DNA from: Haberlea rhodopensis
Lineage: Eukaryota > Streptophyta > Magnoliopsida > Lamiales > Gesneriaceae
Assembly: GCA_907163345.1 (NCBI GenBank)
Contig: CAJQUN010000153.1
Location: 620,001-684,000 of the forward strand
Length of the DNA: 64,000 nucleotides
Reading direction: 5' to 3'
Each line of letters starts with the position of its first letter. The first letter of the stretch is position 1. Below, in pieces: positions 43,395-55,471 of this stretch. The notes under the pieces were generated by a model that was given only the letters and a program-made list of their open reading frames with translations, made no database searches and was not told the origin of the DNA. A program made the position numbers and the translations under genes.

Positions 43395-43710
43395 GGAAAG
43401 CTTCCAAGAATTGAAGCGTCATTTGACTACGACACCTATGTTGGTGGTTCCTTCTGAGAATAAGAGGGTTGCCTTGTACACGAATGCATCACTGCAGGGT
43501 TTGGACTGTGTGTTGATGCAAGATAAGCATGTGGTGGCTTATGGATCGAGGCGGTTGAAACCACATGAGGCTAGGTACCCAGTCCATGATTTGGAGCTGG
43601 CAGCCGTTATATTTGCCTTGAAAATTTGGAGGCATTACTTGCATGGTACGTCGTTTACCATCTACACGGACCATAAGAGCCTGGAGTTTTGTTCACACAG
43701 GCTGAGATGA
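43366..43710 (+). pseudogene. P RNase H fragment
   Basis: WSEACEESFQELKRHL, then a YTNASLQGL motif in which asparagine (N40) replaces the first catalytic aspartate of the usual CDASLQGLG. ELAAVIFALKIWRHYL and TDHKSLEF follow. Sequence after 43,710 is frame-shifted and shortened before integrase. It is inactive on two counts. Confidence 0.88.
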
Positions 43711-43810
43711 ATATGCAAAAAAGAAGATGGATGTCATGAATTTATCAGCTATGATGACCTCTTGTTGCCATTTGGGCTATGATTTTGATGTGGACACGTT
43801 GCCGGTGTGA

Positions 43811-44370
43811 GTGTCGACCTTGTTGGCTGAGCCAGACATAGTTGAGGCTATTAGGAAAGCCCAGAGGTCAGATGATGAGGTTCAGAGGTGGTCGTTTTTA
43901 GTACTTCGAGGACAGCCATCAAAGTTCAGAATGGCAGAAGATGATTCCTTGAGGCTGGGCAACCGATGGGTAGTCCCAGATACGTCGGAGTTGCTTAAAG
44001 GAATATCGGAACGGGCTCATAGTAGTCGGTTCAGTATCCACCCAGGAGGAAGGAAAATGTATAAGGACCTAAGTGGTCAGTTCTGGTGGAGACGCATGAA
44101 GCACGATGTGATCGCTTTCGTTAAAAGATGTTTGATCTGCCAACAGGTAAAGGCAGAAAGGCAGAGGCCTGGTGGCGAGCTGAAGAGCTTGAAGGTACCT
44201 AAGTGGAAGTGGAGGCATATCATTATGGACTTTGTGACCCACTTACCAAGGACGGCCTCTGGATTTGATGCGATCTGGGTGATCGTGGATAGGCTAACGA
44301 AGGTAGCTCACTTCATCCCCTACAGTATGACTTTCGCGTATCTAAAGATGGCCCAATCATATGTGTGGGA
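43811..44370 (+). pseudogene. P integrase, N-terminal part (5' of C3)
   Basis: Contains the zinc site (H70 and H77 of ERAHSSRFSIHPGG; C107 and C110 of RCLICQQVKAERQRPGG) and the first catalytic aspartate D140 (IIMDFVTHLP). C3 interrupts it after YVWD (TSD TGGGA, 44,366-44,370); the frame continues at 54,560. Confidence 0.9.
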
Positions 44371-45852
44371 TGTTGGGATATGCCCTAAGACAAGTTATTA
44401 GATGATTGTTTAAGACATACAATGTTTATGGATTTATGAATGGCAATTCATTATTATATATTATTCTTTTAACTGTGCATTGTGAATTAATATATATGTT
44501 AATGTCCTTAGAATAATATTGTATTATTCTTAAAAATGTTCCTAGTCAAGTATTATCATGAAAGGGATAATGATAATACGTAGAGACTAGTATGTGTTGA
44601 TCGATGAATTGTTCATTGATATGAGATATCAAATCAACATATAGGTACATGTTAGAGAACGATGTACTGAACAGACCCACCATGAGAATGCAACATGGAT
44701 AGTTATATGATCGTCATATGCAATTCTCATAGTGATAATAATGTATGTAATCCTTACGACTTGTGATCATCAGAGATCCCAACATAAGGAGTTATGTATC
44801 TTGATATCGTCAAACGTTACCCGTAACAGGGTAAACTATAAAGGCGACTATTGGATACACTACGAATTATGTAGAGGGATGTTGACTGATCGAGATAGGA
44901 TTTGTCCCTCCTATATAACAGGAGATGTGTTTGGCCCTTGATCAAGTGAGAACTAAATGCATGGCCATGCTCGAATGAGTCGATATGAGATATCGAGCTT
45001 ATTCGTTTATTCTAGTTCTACTTGGGGATCAAGAAATAAAGATTGAATATACGAGTATGACTATTCCATGACTCGTGTTCAATCTAAACACAATGGACAA
45101 AGGGATTAAGTTACATGATTAATATTATCACAAGTTCTAAAGGTTATGTCGAGTCATTGACATTCTCGTAATTTGGGTAGCATCGATGTGTTGCTAGATA
45201 CCGCTCAATGCTTGCGACATAAAATGAGATTTTATGTCACTGCCAACATTACGAGATCCTCTCGGGTCGCACAAAAGATTAAATCGAGAAGGGAAATTAA
45301 ATTCATGGGATGAATTAAATAATTAAGAGGAGTCTTAATTAATAATCATGATGATTAATTAAATCATGGGCTTAAGCCCATGAGGCTTTATGAAAGCCTT
45401 TAATTAATTATATAAAAGATGATTACAAGGTTTTAATGGCAAGACAATTTTCATGACACAAAACCAACACAACAAAAGGAAGCTCTCGGCCGCCACCATC
45501 TTGAGCTCTCGGCCTCCTCAATAGCCGTGTGGTTCCTTGGTGGTTTTGAGCCATTATTCGATTGTGAATCGAGTTTGCTTCGTGTATTGGTTCAAGAATA
45601 AGTCTAGCAACTTGTTCTTGAACATCCCTTTCGATTTGATCGTGTGAATACCGTAGAGACGAAGGTGAAAACTTTCGTTTGTGACTCGGAGTTCGTTGGA
45701 CGTGCTGCTCCGTGGAATCTGCTTCAAACACGCTACAAGGGTGAGACTCTTATGTATTACTCTAATCCGATATGAATCCCTATGTATAGATCCGGTGTTA
45801 GTAATCCCAATTTTTTATTCCGCTGCGTTGTATGCTCATCGGGTTACTTACA
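44371..45852 (+). repeat. 5' LTR of copia C3
   Basis: 1,482 bp, subtype B like C2; TATA-like TTATATAAAAG near 45,410; small frame at 44,732-44,941. It ends GGTTACTTACA. Confidence 0.95.
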
Positions 45853-45853
45853 G

Positions 45854-45869
45854 TGGTATCAGAGCCAGG
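45854..45869 (+). promoter_or_regulatory. Primer-binding site of C3 (tRNA-iMet)
   Basis: TGGTATCAGAGCCAGG, the longest match to the initiator tRNA-Met 3' end among the copia copies here (C1 diverges after GAGCC). Confidence 0.95.
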
Positions 45870-46071
45870 TTCAAGGCTCATATCGGATTTATGTGATTAA
45901 ATTATGTTAATCATATTAGAATTAATATTGCATGCTATTAAAACTGTTTAATTCATATATGATATGAAATAAATTGAGTTTATGAAAATCATCGTATAAT
46001 TGTATTTGATATAATTGGCGAATAATTGTATACGATACATGAAAGCGTAAAATCGATGTGTTAGCTCATGT

Positions 46072-46440
46072 ATGGCTCACGGCCGCAGCCACCAAAGGAC
46101 TAGGGTTTCGAACCCTAGTCACCCTGGCTCACGGCCGCAGCCACCGAAAGGCTAGGGTTTCGAACCCTAGTCATCATGGCTCACGGCCGCCGCATGTTGC
46201 TAGGGTTTCGAACCCATTGGCTCGTGCATGGCCAAGCAGCCGTCGCTTAAGGGCTAGGGTTCGGACCCTGGCTCGAGCATGAGCCGAGCCGCCGCAAAAT
46301 TAGGGTTTTTGAACCCATTGGCTCGTGACGGCTAACTCATGACGGCTAGGGTTTCGAACCCTAGCAGCCGTGCATTGGCTCGCCGCCACCGCTCGAGCAT
46401 GGCTCGGCCATGGGCTAGGGTTTTGAACCCTAGGCCCACT
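46072..46440 (+). repeat. Telobox inverted-repeat array in the C3 leader
   Basis: Seven units, three or four of which keep the complete dyad CTAGGGTTTCGAACCCTAG. They alternate with GGCTCACGGCCGCAGCC-type linkers. The plus-strand frame at 46,058-46,282 is an artefact of the repeats. The flanking leader (46,441-47,416 and 48,918-49,096) is AT-rich and non-coding. Confidence 0.88.
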
Positions 46441-47416
46441 ATTGGTCCAGCCGTGTGCTTCATGGTTCGAACCATGGTGGTTCGAGTCTTAGTCGCTTTA
46501 GTTCGTGGCACGTGATGTCCCGAGCGTACGATAATTTTTCAAAAATTATTTTACAGTTTTAATTAGAATTAAATTTAAAATGTTTAGAATTTAATTAATT
46601 AAATATTAATGCATGCTTTATGTGTTGTTTGAGCATGGTGCGTGGTTATAGCCCTTTGACCTATTAGATAGGATTTGTGGATGTTTGTAATTTATAATAC
46701 GACCTGCGTGTCGTGCCTTTCTCTATTTCATTCTAAATGTAATCCCTCCCCTATGTTCCCCTCGAATGTGAATCGAGGAATTCTATATCTTGTAAATAGT
46801 GTAGTTTATTTTATTGATGGTGATCAATGAAGATGGAGCATCGTGCCGGGATGAGGAGGCCGTTCACAAATTGGAGCCAAAGGAAGGTGCTTATGAAGTT
46901 ACCTTAGGTTGACTCATAGGATTTTCTCATTGGCTTGAGAAAATCAATAGTAGGGGCTATAACCATGTCACGTTTAATTATGTATGTTGATGCATGATTT
47001 ATCTTATGTTTTAGTTTGATAATAGTATTACACATATATGTAGATATGTATACAACTATATGTAGTGGACATATTTTAAATTATCAAATTAATCATGAGA
47101 TCAATAAATCCCTCTAAAATATTAAGTTTTAGATGCCTTCCAAAATAAAAGTACTCGTCAATAACTTCGATTGTACATGTGTGGGTTTGCCAAAGCAAAG
47201 CACCGTGGTAATCTTAGTAAGGCGCGAAAGGATAAAAGTGATATCCGTTATACTTTAATTGGGTACGACTTAACTAGGTTATCTCAATAGGATTGGGAAC
47301 CTAGAGGTATGAGTTGGATTATAATTCATTTGATGAATTGAACAAAGTGTTGTTCGTCCAACTATCCAAGAATTATATGTGATATAATTGACAAAGTGTT
47401 GTCTACCTAAATAACC

Positions 47417-48912
47417 TGTTGGGATATGCCCTAAGACAAGTCATTAGATGATTGTTTAAGACATACAATGTTTATGGATTTATGAATGGCAATTCATTAT
47501 TATATATTATTCTTTTAACTGTGCATTGTGAATTAATATATATGTTAATGTCCTTAGAATAATATTGTATTATTCTTAAAGATGTTCCTAGTCAAGTATT
47601 ATCATGAATGGGATAATGATAATACGTAGAGACTAGTATATGTTGATCGATGAATTGTTCATTGATATGAGATATCAAATCAACATATGGGTACATGTTA
47701 GAGAACGATGTACTGAACAGACCCACCATGAGAATGCAACATGGATAGTTATATGATCGTCATATGCAATTCTCATAGTGATAATAATGTATGTAATCCT
47801 TACGACTTGTGATCATCAGAGATCCCAACATAAGGAGTTATGTATCTTGATATCGTCAAACGTTACCCGTAACAGGGTATACTATAAAGGCGACTATTGG
47901 ATACACTACGAATTATGTAGAGGGATGTTGACTGATCGAGATAGGATTTGTCCCTCCTATATAACAGGAGATGTGTTTGGCCCTTGATCAAGTGAGAACT
48001 AAAATGCATGGCCATGCTCGAATGAGTCGATATGAGATATCGAGCTTATTCGTTTATTCTAGTTCTACTTGGGGATCAAGAAATAGAGATTGAATATACG
48101 AGTATGACTATTCCATGACTCGTGTTCAATCTAAACACAAAGGACAAAGGGATTAAGTTACATGGTTAATATTATCACAAGTTCTAAAGGTTATGTCGAG
48201 TCATTGACATTCTCGTAATTTGGGTAGCATCGATGTGTTGCTAGATACCGCTCGATGCTTGCGACATAAAATGAGATTTTATGTCACTGCCAACATTACG
48301 AGATCCTATCGGGTCGCACAAAAGATTAAATCGAGAAGGGAAATTAAATTCATGGGATGAATTAAATAATTAAGAGGAGTCTTAATTAATAATCATAAGG
48401 ATTAATTAAATCATGGGCTTAAGCCCATGAAGCTTTAAGAAAGCCTTTAATTAATTATATTTAATATGATTGCAAGGTGATAAATGGTAAGACAACTTTC
48501 ATATCACACTAACCTAAATCAAGAAGGAAGCACACGGCCTCCACAACCAAAAAGGCTCTCGGTTTTCTCATCATAGCCGAGGAGATTTTTGAGTTTGGTG
48601 CGAGCCATTCGATTGAGAATCGAGTGTTCTTTCTTGTTCCGATTTAATAACTTGTCTAGCAACTTGTTATTAAATCATCCCTTCACTCGATTCGATCGTG
48701 TGGATACCGTTGAGGCAAAACCATTCGAGTTTTGCTATTGACTCGGAGAAGGCGTAAGACGTGGTGCAGCTCCGTGGATTCGGCTTCAAACGCGCTACAA
48801 GGGTAAGACACTTGTAATTCTCTAATCCGATATGAATCCCTATGTATAGATCACTGGTTTGTAATCCCAAAATTTTATTCCGCTGCGTTGTATGCTCATG
48901 GGGTTACTTACA
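47417..48912 (+). mobile_element. Solo copia LTR inside the C3 leader
   Basis: 1,496 bp flanked by TAACC (47,412-47,416 and 48,913-48,917). It has the same ends as the C1-C3 LTRs but a third version of the block near its 3' end (AAGGAAGCACACGGCC), subtype C. Small frame at 47,778-47,987. It is the product of insertion followed by LTR-LTR recombination. Confidence 0.95.
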
Positions 48913-49096
48913 TAACCGAGTCTTGGGCGATTAGCCAAAGCTAACTCAAGATTAGGTGAAATATGGATCTTGGCCCACTAAAGGTTTCGAGGGTTGATAT
49001 TTTTCAAACAAAATAGTGGGAGTATCATTTAATATAAGACCATGTTAAATGATTTAAATCATAAACTTATTTTGCATATTTATATTGTAGATATCC

Positions 49097-51673
49097 ATGG
49101 CAACTAACAACGTTACTAGCACTTTATCACTGCGATCGGTCCTTGAGAAGGACAAATTAAATGGGACAAATTTCCTAGACTGGCATAGGAACTTGAGGAT
49201 AGTCCTCAAACAAGAAAAGAAACAATATGTCCTAGAGGAACCCTTGCCCGCTGAGGAACCTCCCCTAACAGCTACAAGAGCTGAAAAAGATGCTTACAAG
49301 AAGCATCAGAGTGACGCACTTGATGTTGGGTGCCTCATGCTTGCCACCATGAACTCTGAGCTTCAGAAGCAACATGAGGAAATGGAGGCGTTCGATATGA
49401 TTGAACACTTAAAGCAGTTGTACCAACAGCAAGCAAGACAAGAGAGGTATGACGTCTCTAAGGCGTTATTTCAGTGCAGGATGGTAGAAGGAAGCTTGGT
49501 TGGAACTCATGTACTCAAGATGATTGGGTACATTGAGAATCTGGACAAGCTGGGTTTTCCATTGGACCAAGAGTTGGCCACCGATGTGATCTTGCAATCG
49601 TTGCCTGAGAGCTTCAGTCAATTTGTAGTAAATTACAATATGACTGACATGGAAAAGACTCTACCACAGTTGCTTGGTATGTTGAGAACATATGAAGCAA
49701 ATACTAAGAAGACTAAGGCCACAAATGTCCTTATTGTGAATAAGGGCAAAGGAAGGGCCAAAGCTAAAGGCAACAAGAAAGCAAAGAAGGTCTTTGCTAA
49801 ATCTAAGCCAAAGTCTTCTGCACTAAAGCCAAAGGGAGGGATAGCAAAGGAAGGGAACTGTTTCCATTGCGGTGAGACCGGCCATTGGAAAAGAAACTGC
49901 AAAGTATATCTGGAGGATCTAAAGAAAGGAAGTATGACTTCCGCTTCAGGTATTTTTGTTATAGAAGTCAATTTATCTACTTCTTCATCATGTGTATTAG
50001 ATACTGGATGTGGATCTCACATTTGTGTAAATGTGCAGGATCTCAAAAGGAGTAGGACATTGGCGAAAGGTGAAGTTGATCTCCGAGTTGGAAATGGAGC
50101 AAGAGTTGCTGCATTAGCTATAGGAGATTATCATTTAGCTTTACCTTCTGGTTTATCACTGATTTTAAAAGACTGTTATTTTGTGCCTTCAATTACTAAA
50201 AACATTATTTCTATTTCTTGTTTAGACAAGTATGGTTTTTCATTTATAATAAAGGACAATTGTTGTTCTATTTATTTAAATGATATGTTTTATGCTAGTG
50301 CACAAATGATGAATGGTCTTTATGTATTGAATCTTGATATGCCTATCTATAACATAAATACTAAAAGGATTAAAAATAATGATTGTAATCCGACTTATCT
50401 CTGGCACTGTCGCTTGGGCCACATAAACGAGAACCGCATATCTAAACTTCATAAGGATGGAGTATTAGATTCATTTGATTTTGAATCATATGAAACATGC
50501 GAATCTTGTTTAATGGGCAAGATGACTAAAGCCCCTTTCAAGGGACATGTTGAAAGGGCAAATGTTTTATTGGGACTAATACATAGTGATGTATGTGGAC
50601 CAATAAGTACACAAGCTAGAGGTGGTTTTCAATACTTCGTTACATTTACTGATGACCTCAGTAGATATGGGTATGTGTACCTAATGAAACATAAACATGA
50701 AACCTTTGAAAAGTTCAAAGATTTCAAGAATGAAGTACAATACCAACTTGACAAAAGTATCAAAATCCTTCGATCAGATCGAGGAGGAGAATACTTAAGC
50801 CAAGAGTTTCATGACTATCTAAAGGAGTGTGGGATAGTCCCACAACTCACTCCTCCGTATACTCCACAATGGAATGGTGTATCCGAGAGGAGAAATCAAA
50901 CCTTGTTAGACATGGTTAGATCAATGATGAGTCATGCAGATCTTCCGATATCGTTTTGGGGACACGCTCTAGAAACAGCAATTTTCTTACTGAACCGTGT
51001 TCCATCTAAATCAGTGGAAAAGACACCATATGAGATATGGACTGGGAAGCGTCCTAGTATGTCTTTTATGAAGATTTGGGGTTGTGAGGCTTTCGTTAGA
51101 CGTCACGCCACTAACAAACTTGGACCCAAATCTGATAAGTGTGTATTTGTGGGGTATCCTAAGGAAACGAAAGGGTACTATTTCTATTATCCCACCGAGA
51201 ACAAAGTAGTTGTTGCTCGGACTGGTGTATTTCTTGAAAGAGAATTTATTTCTAGAAAAACCAGTGGGAGAAAAATAGAACTTAGTGAAGTTCAACCACA
51301 AGAAAACACTGAACCTGAGATTGAGATGGAAACAGAGCAGGCACCACAAGCTGTTGTGGAAGAAGTACCTGCTCAAGAGACACAAGCCCAGCGTAGGTCT
51401 GTAAGAGAACACCGGGAGCCACAGAGATATGGATTTCTTGTGACTCAACAAGGTGACTTACTACTTATTGATGAGGATGAGCCGTCATCTTATCAACAAG
51501 CTATAATGGGCAATGATTCTGAGAAATGGCAAGAGGCCATGAAATCTGAGATGGAATCCATGTATGCAAACCAAGTATGGACTTTGGTTGATCCACCTGA
51601 AGGGGTACGACCCATAGGGTGCAAATGGATTTTCAAGAAAAAGACCGATATGGATGGTAACGTACCAACCTAA
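49097..51673 (+). pseudogene. Ty1/copia gag-protease-integrase-RT start of C3
   Basis: 858 codons from the conserved ATG: knuckle at 255-268, protease D302 (preceded by cysteine where C1 and C2 have W299), integrase HHCC with D498, D561 and E597 (followed by RRNQT against RRNRT), and the beginning of RT. A 1-nt A insertion near 51,671 (CCTAATAAAGG against CCTATAAAGG) gives an immediate stop within RT. The integrase residues are intact. Confidence 0.93.
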
Positions 51674-52649
51674 TAAAGGTCGGCTGGTTGCAAAAGGATT
51701 CAAACAAATTCATGGTATTGACTATGATGAAACCTTTTCACCAGTGGCCATGGTTAAATCCATAAGGATCTTACTTGCAATAGCTGCATTTCATGATTAT
51801 GAAATCTGGCAGATGGATGTCAAAACAGCTTTCCTTAATGGAAATCTGCTCGAGGATGTGTACATGACACAGCCCGAGGGTTTTGTCGATCCAAAGGATG
51901 CTGGAAAGATATGCAAGCTACAACGATCCATTTATGGATTGAAGCAAGCTTCTCGGAGTTGGAATCTTCGTTTTGATGATGCAATCAAAGAGTTTGGTTT
52001 TATCAAAAACGAAGATGAACCTTGTGTCTACAAGAAGGTCAGTGGGAGCGTAATCATTTTCCTAGTGTTGTATATAGATGACATACTTCTTATTGGAAAT
52101 GATATCCCTGCCTTGCAATCTGTAAAGATTTGGCTAGGGAACTGCTTTTCGATGAAAGACTTAGGAGAAGCCACCTATGTATTAGGAATCAAGATCTATA
52201 GAGATAGATCGAGAAGGCTTCTTGGTCTAAGTCAAAGTACATACATAGACAAGGTGCTTAAAAGGTTTAGCATGCAAGAATCCAAGAAAGGATTCGTGCC
52301 TATGACACATGGTATTTATCTCTCGAAGGAACAGTGTCCTTCAACACCAGATGAGAGACAACGCATGAGTAAGATTCCATACGCGTCAGCTATTGGATCT
52401 ATCATGTATGCCATGATATGTACTCGTCCCGATGTATCGTATGCTTTGAGCATGACGAGCAGATATCAAGTTGATCCAGGTGAAGGTCACTGGATTGCTG
52501 TCAAGAACATCCTGAAGTACTTGAGAAGGACTAAGGATACATTCTTGATTTATGGAGGTGAGGAAGAGCTCAATGTAATGGGTTACACTGATGCTAGCTT
52601 CCAAACCGACAAAGATGATTTTCGCAATCTGGATATGTGTATTGCCTAA
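51654..52649 (+). pseudogene. Ty1/copia RT and RNase H start of C3
   Basis: In natural frame from KGRLVAKGF onward. It has RT with YIDD (isoleucine for the usual valine) and RNase H up to YTDASFQTDKDDF. A 4-nt deletion near 52,624 (the ATCG of TTCGATCGCAATC) then shifts the frame and ends it at 52,649. The rest follows in the next frame. Confidence 0.92.
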
Positions 52650-53056
52650 ATGGAGGTGCTGTGAGCTGGATGAGTTCAAAGCAAGAAACAGTAGCCGATT
52701 CTACAACGGAAGCTGAGTATATTGCTGCCTCGGATGCAGCAAAGGAAGCTGTTTGGATGAGGAAGTTCATTTCTGAACTGGGAGTGGTGCCTAGCATTAA
52801 AGATCCGATAGAACTCTATTGTGACAACAATGGAGCGATCGCATTGGCTAAGGAACCAAGATCTCACCAAAGATCCAAGCACATACTTAGGCGTTTCCAT
52901 TTCATTCGAGAAATCGTTGAAAGGGGAGATGTTAAAATATGCAAAGTACCAACAGATGATAATGTATCTGACCCATTGACGAAGCCGCTGTCACAGCAGA
53001 AGCATGATCGTCATACTAGATCTCTAGGCATTAGGTATATGTCTGAGTGGTCTTAG
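52637..53056 (+). pseudogene. Ty1/copia RNase H end and C-terminus of C3
   Basis: Continues with YCLNGGAVSWMSSKQETVADSTTEAEY through the full C-terminus PLTKPLSQQKHDRH...MSEWS, ending three bases before the polypurine tract region. It confirms that the family's natural end lies beyond the premature stop in C1. Confidence 0.9.
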
Positions 53057-53059
53057 TGC

Positions 53060-53071
53060 AAGTGGGAGATT
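53060..53071 (+). promoter_or_regulatory. Polypurine tract of C3
   Basis: AAGTGGGAGATT immediately before the 3' LTR at 53,072. Confidence 0.85.
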
Positions 53072-54554
53072 TGTTGGGATATGCCCTAAGACAAGTCATT
53101 AGATGATTGTTTAAGACATACAATGTTTATGGATTTATGAATGGCAATTCATTATTATATATTATTCTTTTAACTGTGGATTGTGAATTAATATATTTGT
53201 TAATGTCCTTAGAATAATATTGTATTATTCTTAAAAATGTTCCTAGTCAAGTATTATCATGAAAGGGATAATGATAATACGTAGAGACTAGTATGTGTTG
53301 ATCGATGAATTGTTCATTGATATGAGATATCAAATCAACATATGGGTACATGTTAGAGAACGATGTACTGAACAGACCCACCATGAGAATGCAACATGGA
53401 TAGTTATATGATCGTCATATGCAATTCTCATAGTGATAATAATGTATGTAATCCTTACGACTTGTGATCATCAGAGATCCCAACATAAGGAGTTATGTAT
53501 CTTGATATCGTCAAACGTTACCCGTAACAGGGTAAACTATAAAGGCAACTATTGGATACACTACGAATTATGTAGAGGGATGTTGACTGATCGAGATAGG
53601 ATTTGTCCCTCCTATATAACAGGAGATGTGTTTGGCCCTTGATCAAGTGAGAACTAAATGCATGGCCATGCTCGAATGAGTCGATATGAGATATCGAGCT
53701 TATTCGTTTATTCTAGTTCTACTTGGGGATCAAGAAATAAAGATTGAATATACGAGTATGACTATTCCATGACTCGTGTTCAATCTAAACACAATGGACA
53801 AAGGGATTAAGTTACATGATTAATATTATCACAAGTTCTAAAGGTTATGTCGAGTCATTGAACATTCTCGTAATTTGGGTAGCATCGATGTGTTGCTAGA
53901 TACCGCTCAATGCTTGCGACATAAAATGAGATTTTATGTCACTGCCAACATTACGAGATCCTATCGGGTCGCACAAAAGATTAAATCGAGAAGGGAAATT
54001 AAATTCATGGGATGAATTAAATAATTAAGAGGAGTCTTAATTAATAATCATGATGATTAATTAAATCATGGGCTTAAGCCCATGAGGCTTTATGAAAGCC
54101 TTTAATTAATTATATAAAAGATGATTACAAGGTTTTAATGGCAAGACAATTTTCATAACACAAAACCTACACAACAAAAGGAAGCTCTCGGCCGCCACCA
54201 TCTTGAGCTCTCGGCCTCCTCAATAGCCGTGTGGTTCCTTGGTGGTTTTGAGCCATTATTCGATTGTGAATCGAGTTTGCTTCGTGTATTGGTTCAAGAA
54301 TAAGTCTAGCAACTTGTTCTTGAACATCCCTTTCGATTTGATCGTGTGGATACCGTAGAGACGAAGGTGAAAACTTTCGTTTGTGACTCGGAGTTCGTTG
54401 GACGTGCTGCTCCGTGGAATCTGCTTCAAACACGCTACAAGGGTGAGACTCTTATGTATTACTCTAATCCGATATGAATCCCTATGTATAGATCCGGTGT
54501 TAGTAATCCCAATTTTTTATTCCGCTGCGTTGTATGCTCATCGGGTTACTTACA
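53072..54554 (+). repeat. 3' LTR of copia C3
   Basis: 1,483 bp, subtype B, ending GGTTACTTACA at 54,554. Small frame at 53,433-53,642. Confidence 0.95.
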
Positions 54555-54559
54555 TGGGA

Positions 54560-54803
54560 TGTGGTGAGGTTGCATGAAGTTCCAGTCTCGATTGTGTCTG
54601 ACAGAGACCCAAGGTTTACTTCTCATTTCTGGGAGGGTCTCCAGACAGCTTTGGGCACCGAGGTGAGACTGAGTACAGCTTATCACGCTCAGACAGATAT
54701 GCTGAGGGCATGTGTTTTGGAGTTTGATACTCCATGGCAGGATGCAGTGCCATTGGTGGTCAGGCGAGCATTCGAATGGCCCCTTTTTGAAGCTCTTTAC
54801 TGA
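54560..54803 (+). pseudogene. P integrase core, 3' of C3
   Basis: Resumes with VVRLHEVPVSIVSDRDPRF (second catalytic aspartate in SDRD) and AYHAQTD. It then jumps to MLRACVLEF, so about a dozen residues (the GQSERTIQTLED-type segment with the catalytic glutamate) are deleted. A stop follows at 54,801-54,803. Confidence 0.88.
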
Positions 54804-55401
54804 CGACGATGTAGGTCACCGCTGTATTGGGAGGACTTGGCGAGTAAGACGGTCGGAGAACCGGATATGATTAAGGACATGGAAGAAAAGATTAAGATGA
54901 TACGTTTAAAGATGAAAGCGGCCCAAGATAGGCAAGCAGCCTATGCCAATAAGCGGCGACGGCCGCTAGAATTCCAAGTAGGAGACAAAGTTTTCTTAAA
55001 AATCTCACCCTTCAGGGGTGTGATCCGTTTGGTATGCGGGGAAAGTTATCTCCGAGATATGTCGGACCGTATGAAGTATTGCAGCGTATCGGTATTTGGC
55101 CTACCGTTTGGCTCTACCGCCGTCTTTATCTGGGATTCATGATGTTTTCCACATTTCTATGCTACGGAAGTATGAGCCAGACCCGTCTCATGTTTTACAG
55201 CCTACTGAAGTGCAGTTGGACTCAGATGTATCCTGCGTTGAACGACCGGTCAGAATTCTGGATCATGAGGATCGCAGATTACGAAGCAAGATTATACCGA
55301 TGGTCAAAGTTCAGTGGGATCGTCGGGGTGTCGAGGAGGCTACGTGGGAGACGGAGCGGCATATGGTACAGCACTACCCGGAACTATTCTCTGGTATGTG
55401 A
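54804..55401 (+). pseudogene. P integrase C-terminus with chromodomain-like end
   Basis: Three frames together give the C-terminal region: VGEPDMIKDMEEKIKMIRLKMK through VGDKVFLKISPFRGV (about 54,837-55,030), RGKLSPRYVGPYEVLQRIG (55,034-55,095), then YRLALPPSLSGIHDVFHISMLRKY and VKVQWDRRGVEEATWETE to the stop at 55,399-55,401. VQWDRRGVEEATWETE is the chromodomain-like tail of Tekay-group integrases, thought to guide insertion into heterochromatin. At least two frameshifts separate the pieces. Confidence 0.85.
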
Positions 55402-55471
55402 TTTATGTTTAGTTTCTTTTGGGGTAAGTGCATGCGATTTCGAGGACGAAATCTTATAAGTAGGGGAGTAA

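Larger units (their letters stand above)
44371..54554 (+). mobile_element. Ty1/copia element C3, with a nested solo LTR
   Basis: Flanked by TGGGA (44,366-44,370 and 54,555-54,559), which restores the P integrase frame on removal. LTRs are 44,371-45,852 and 53,072-54,554, differing at about nine or ten positions. Its leader contains a solo LTR of the same family (47,417-48,912). Gag-pol is broken by two small indels. It is inserted in P. Confidence 0.97.
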
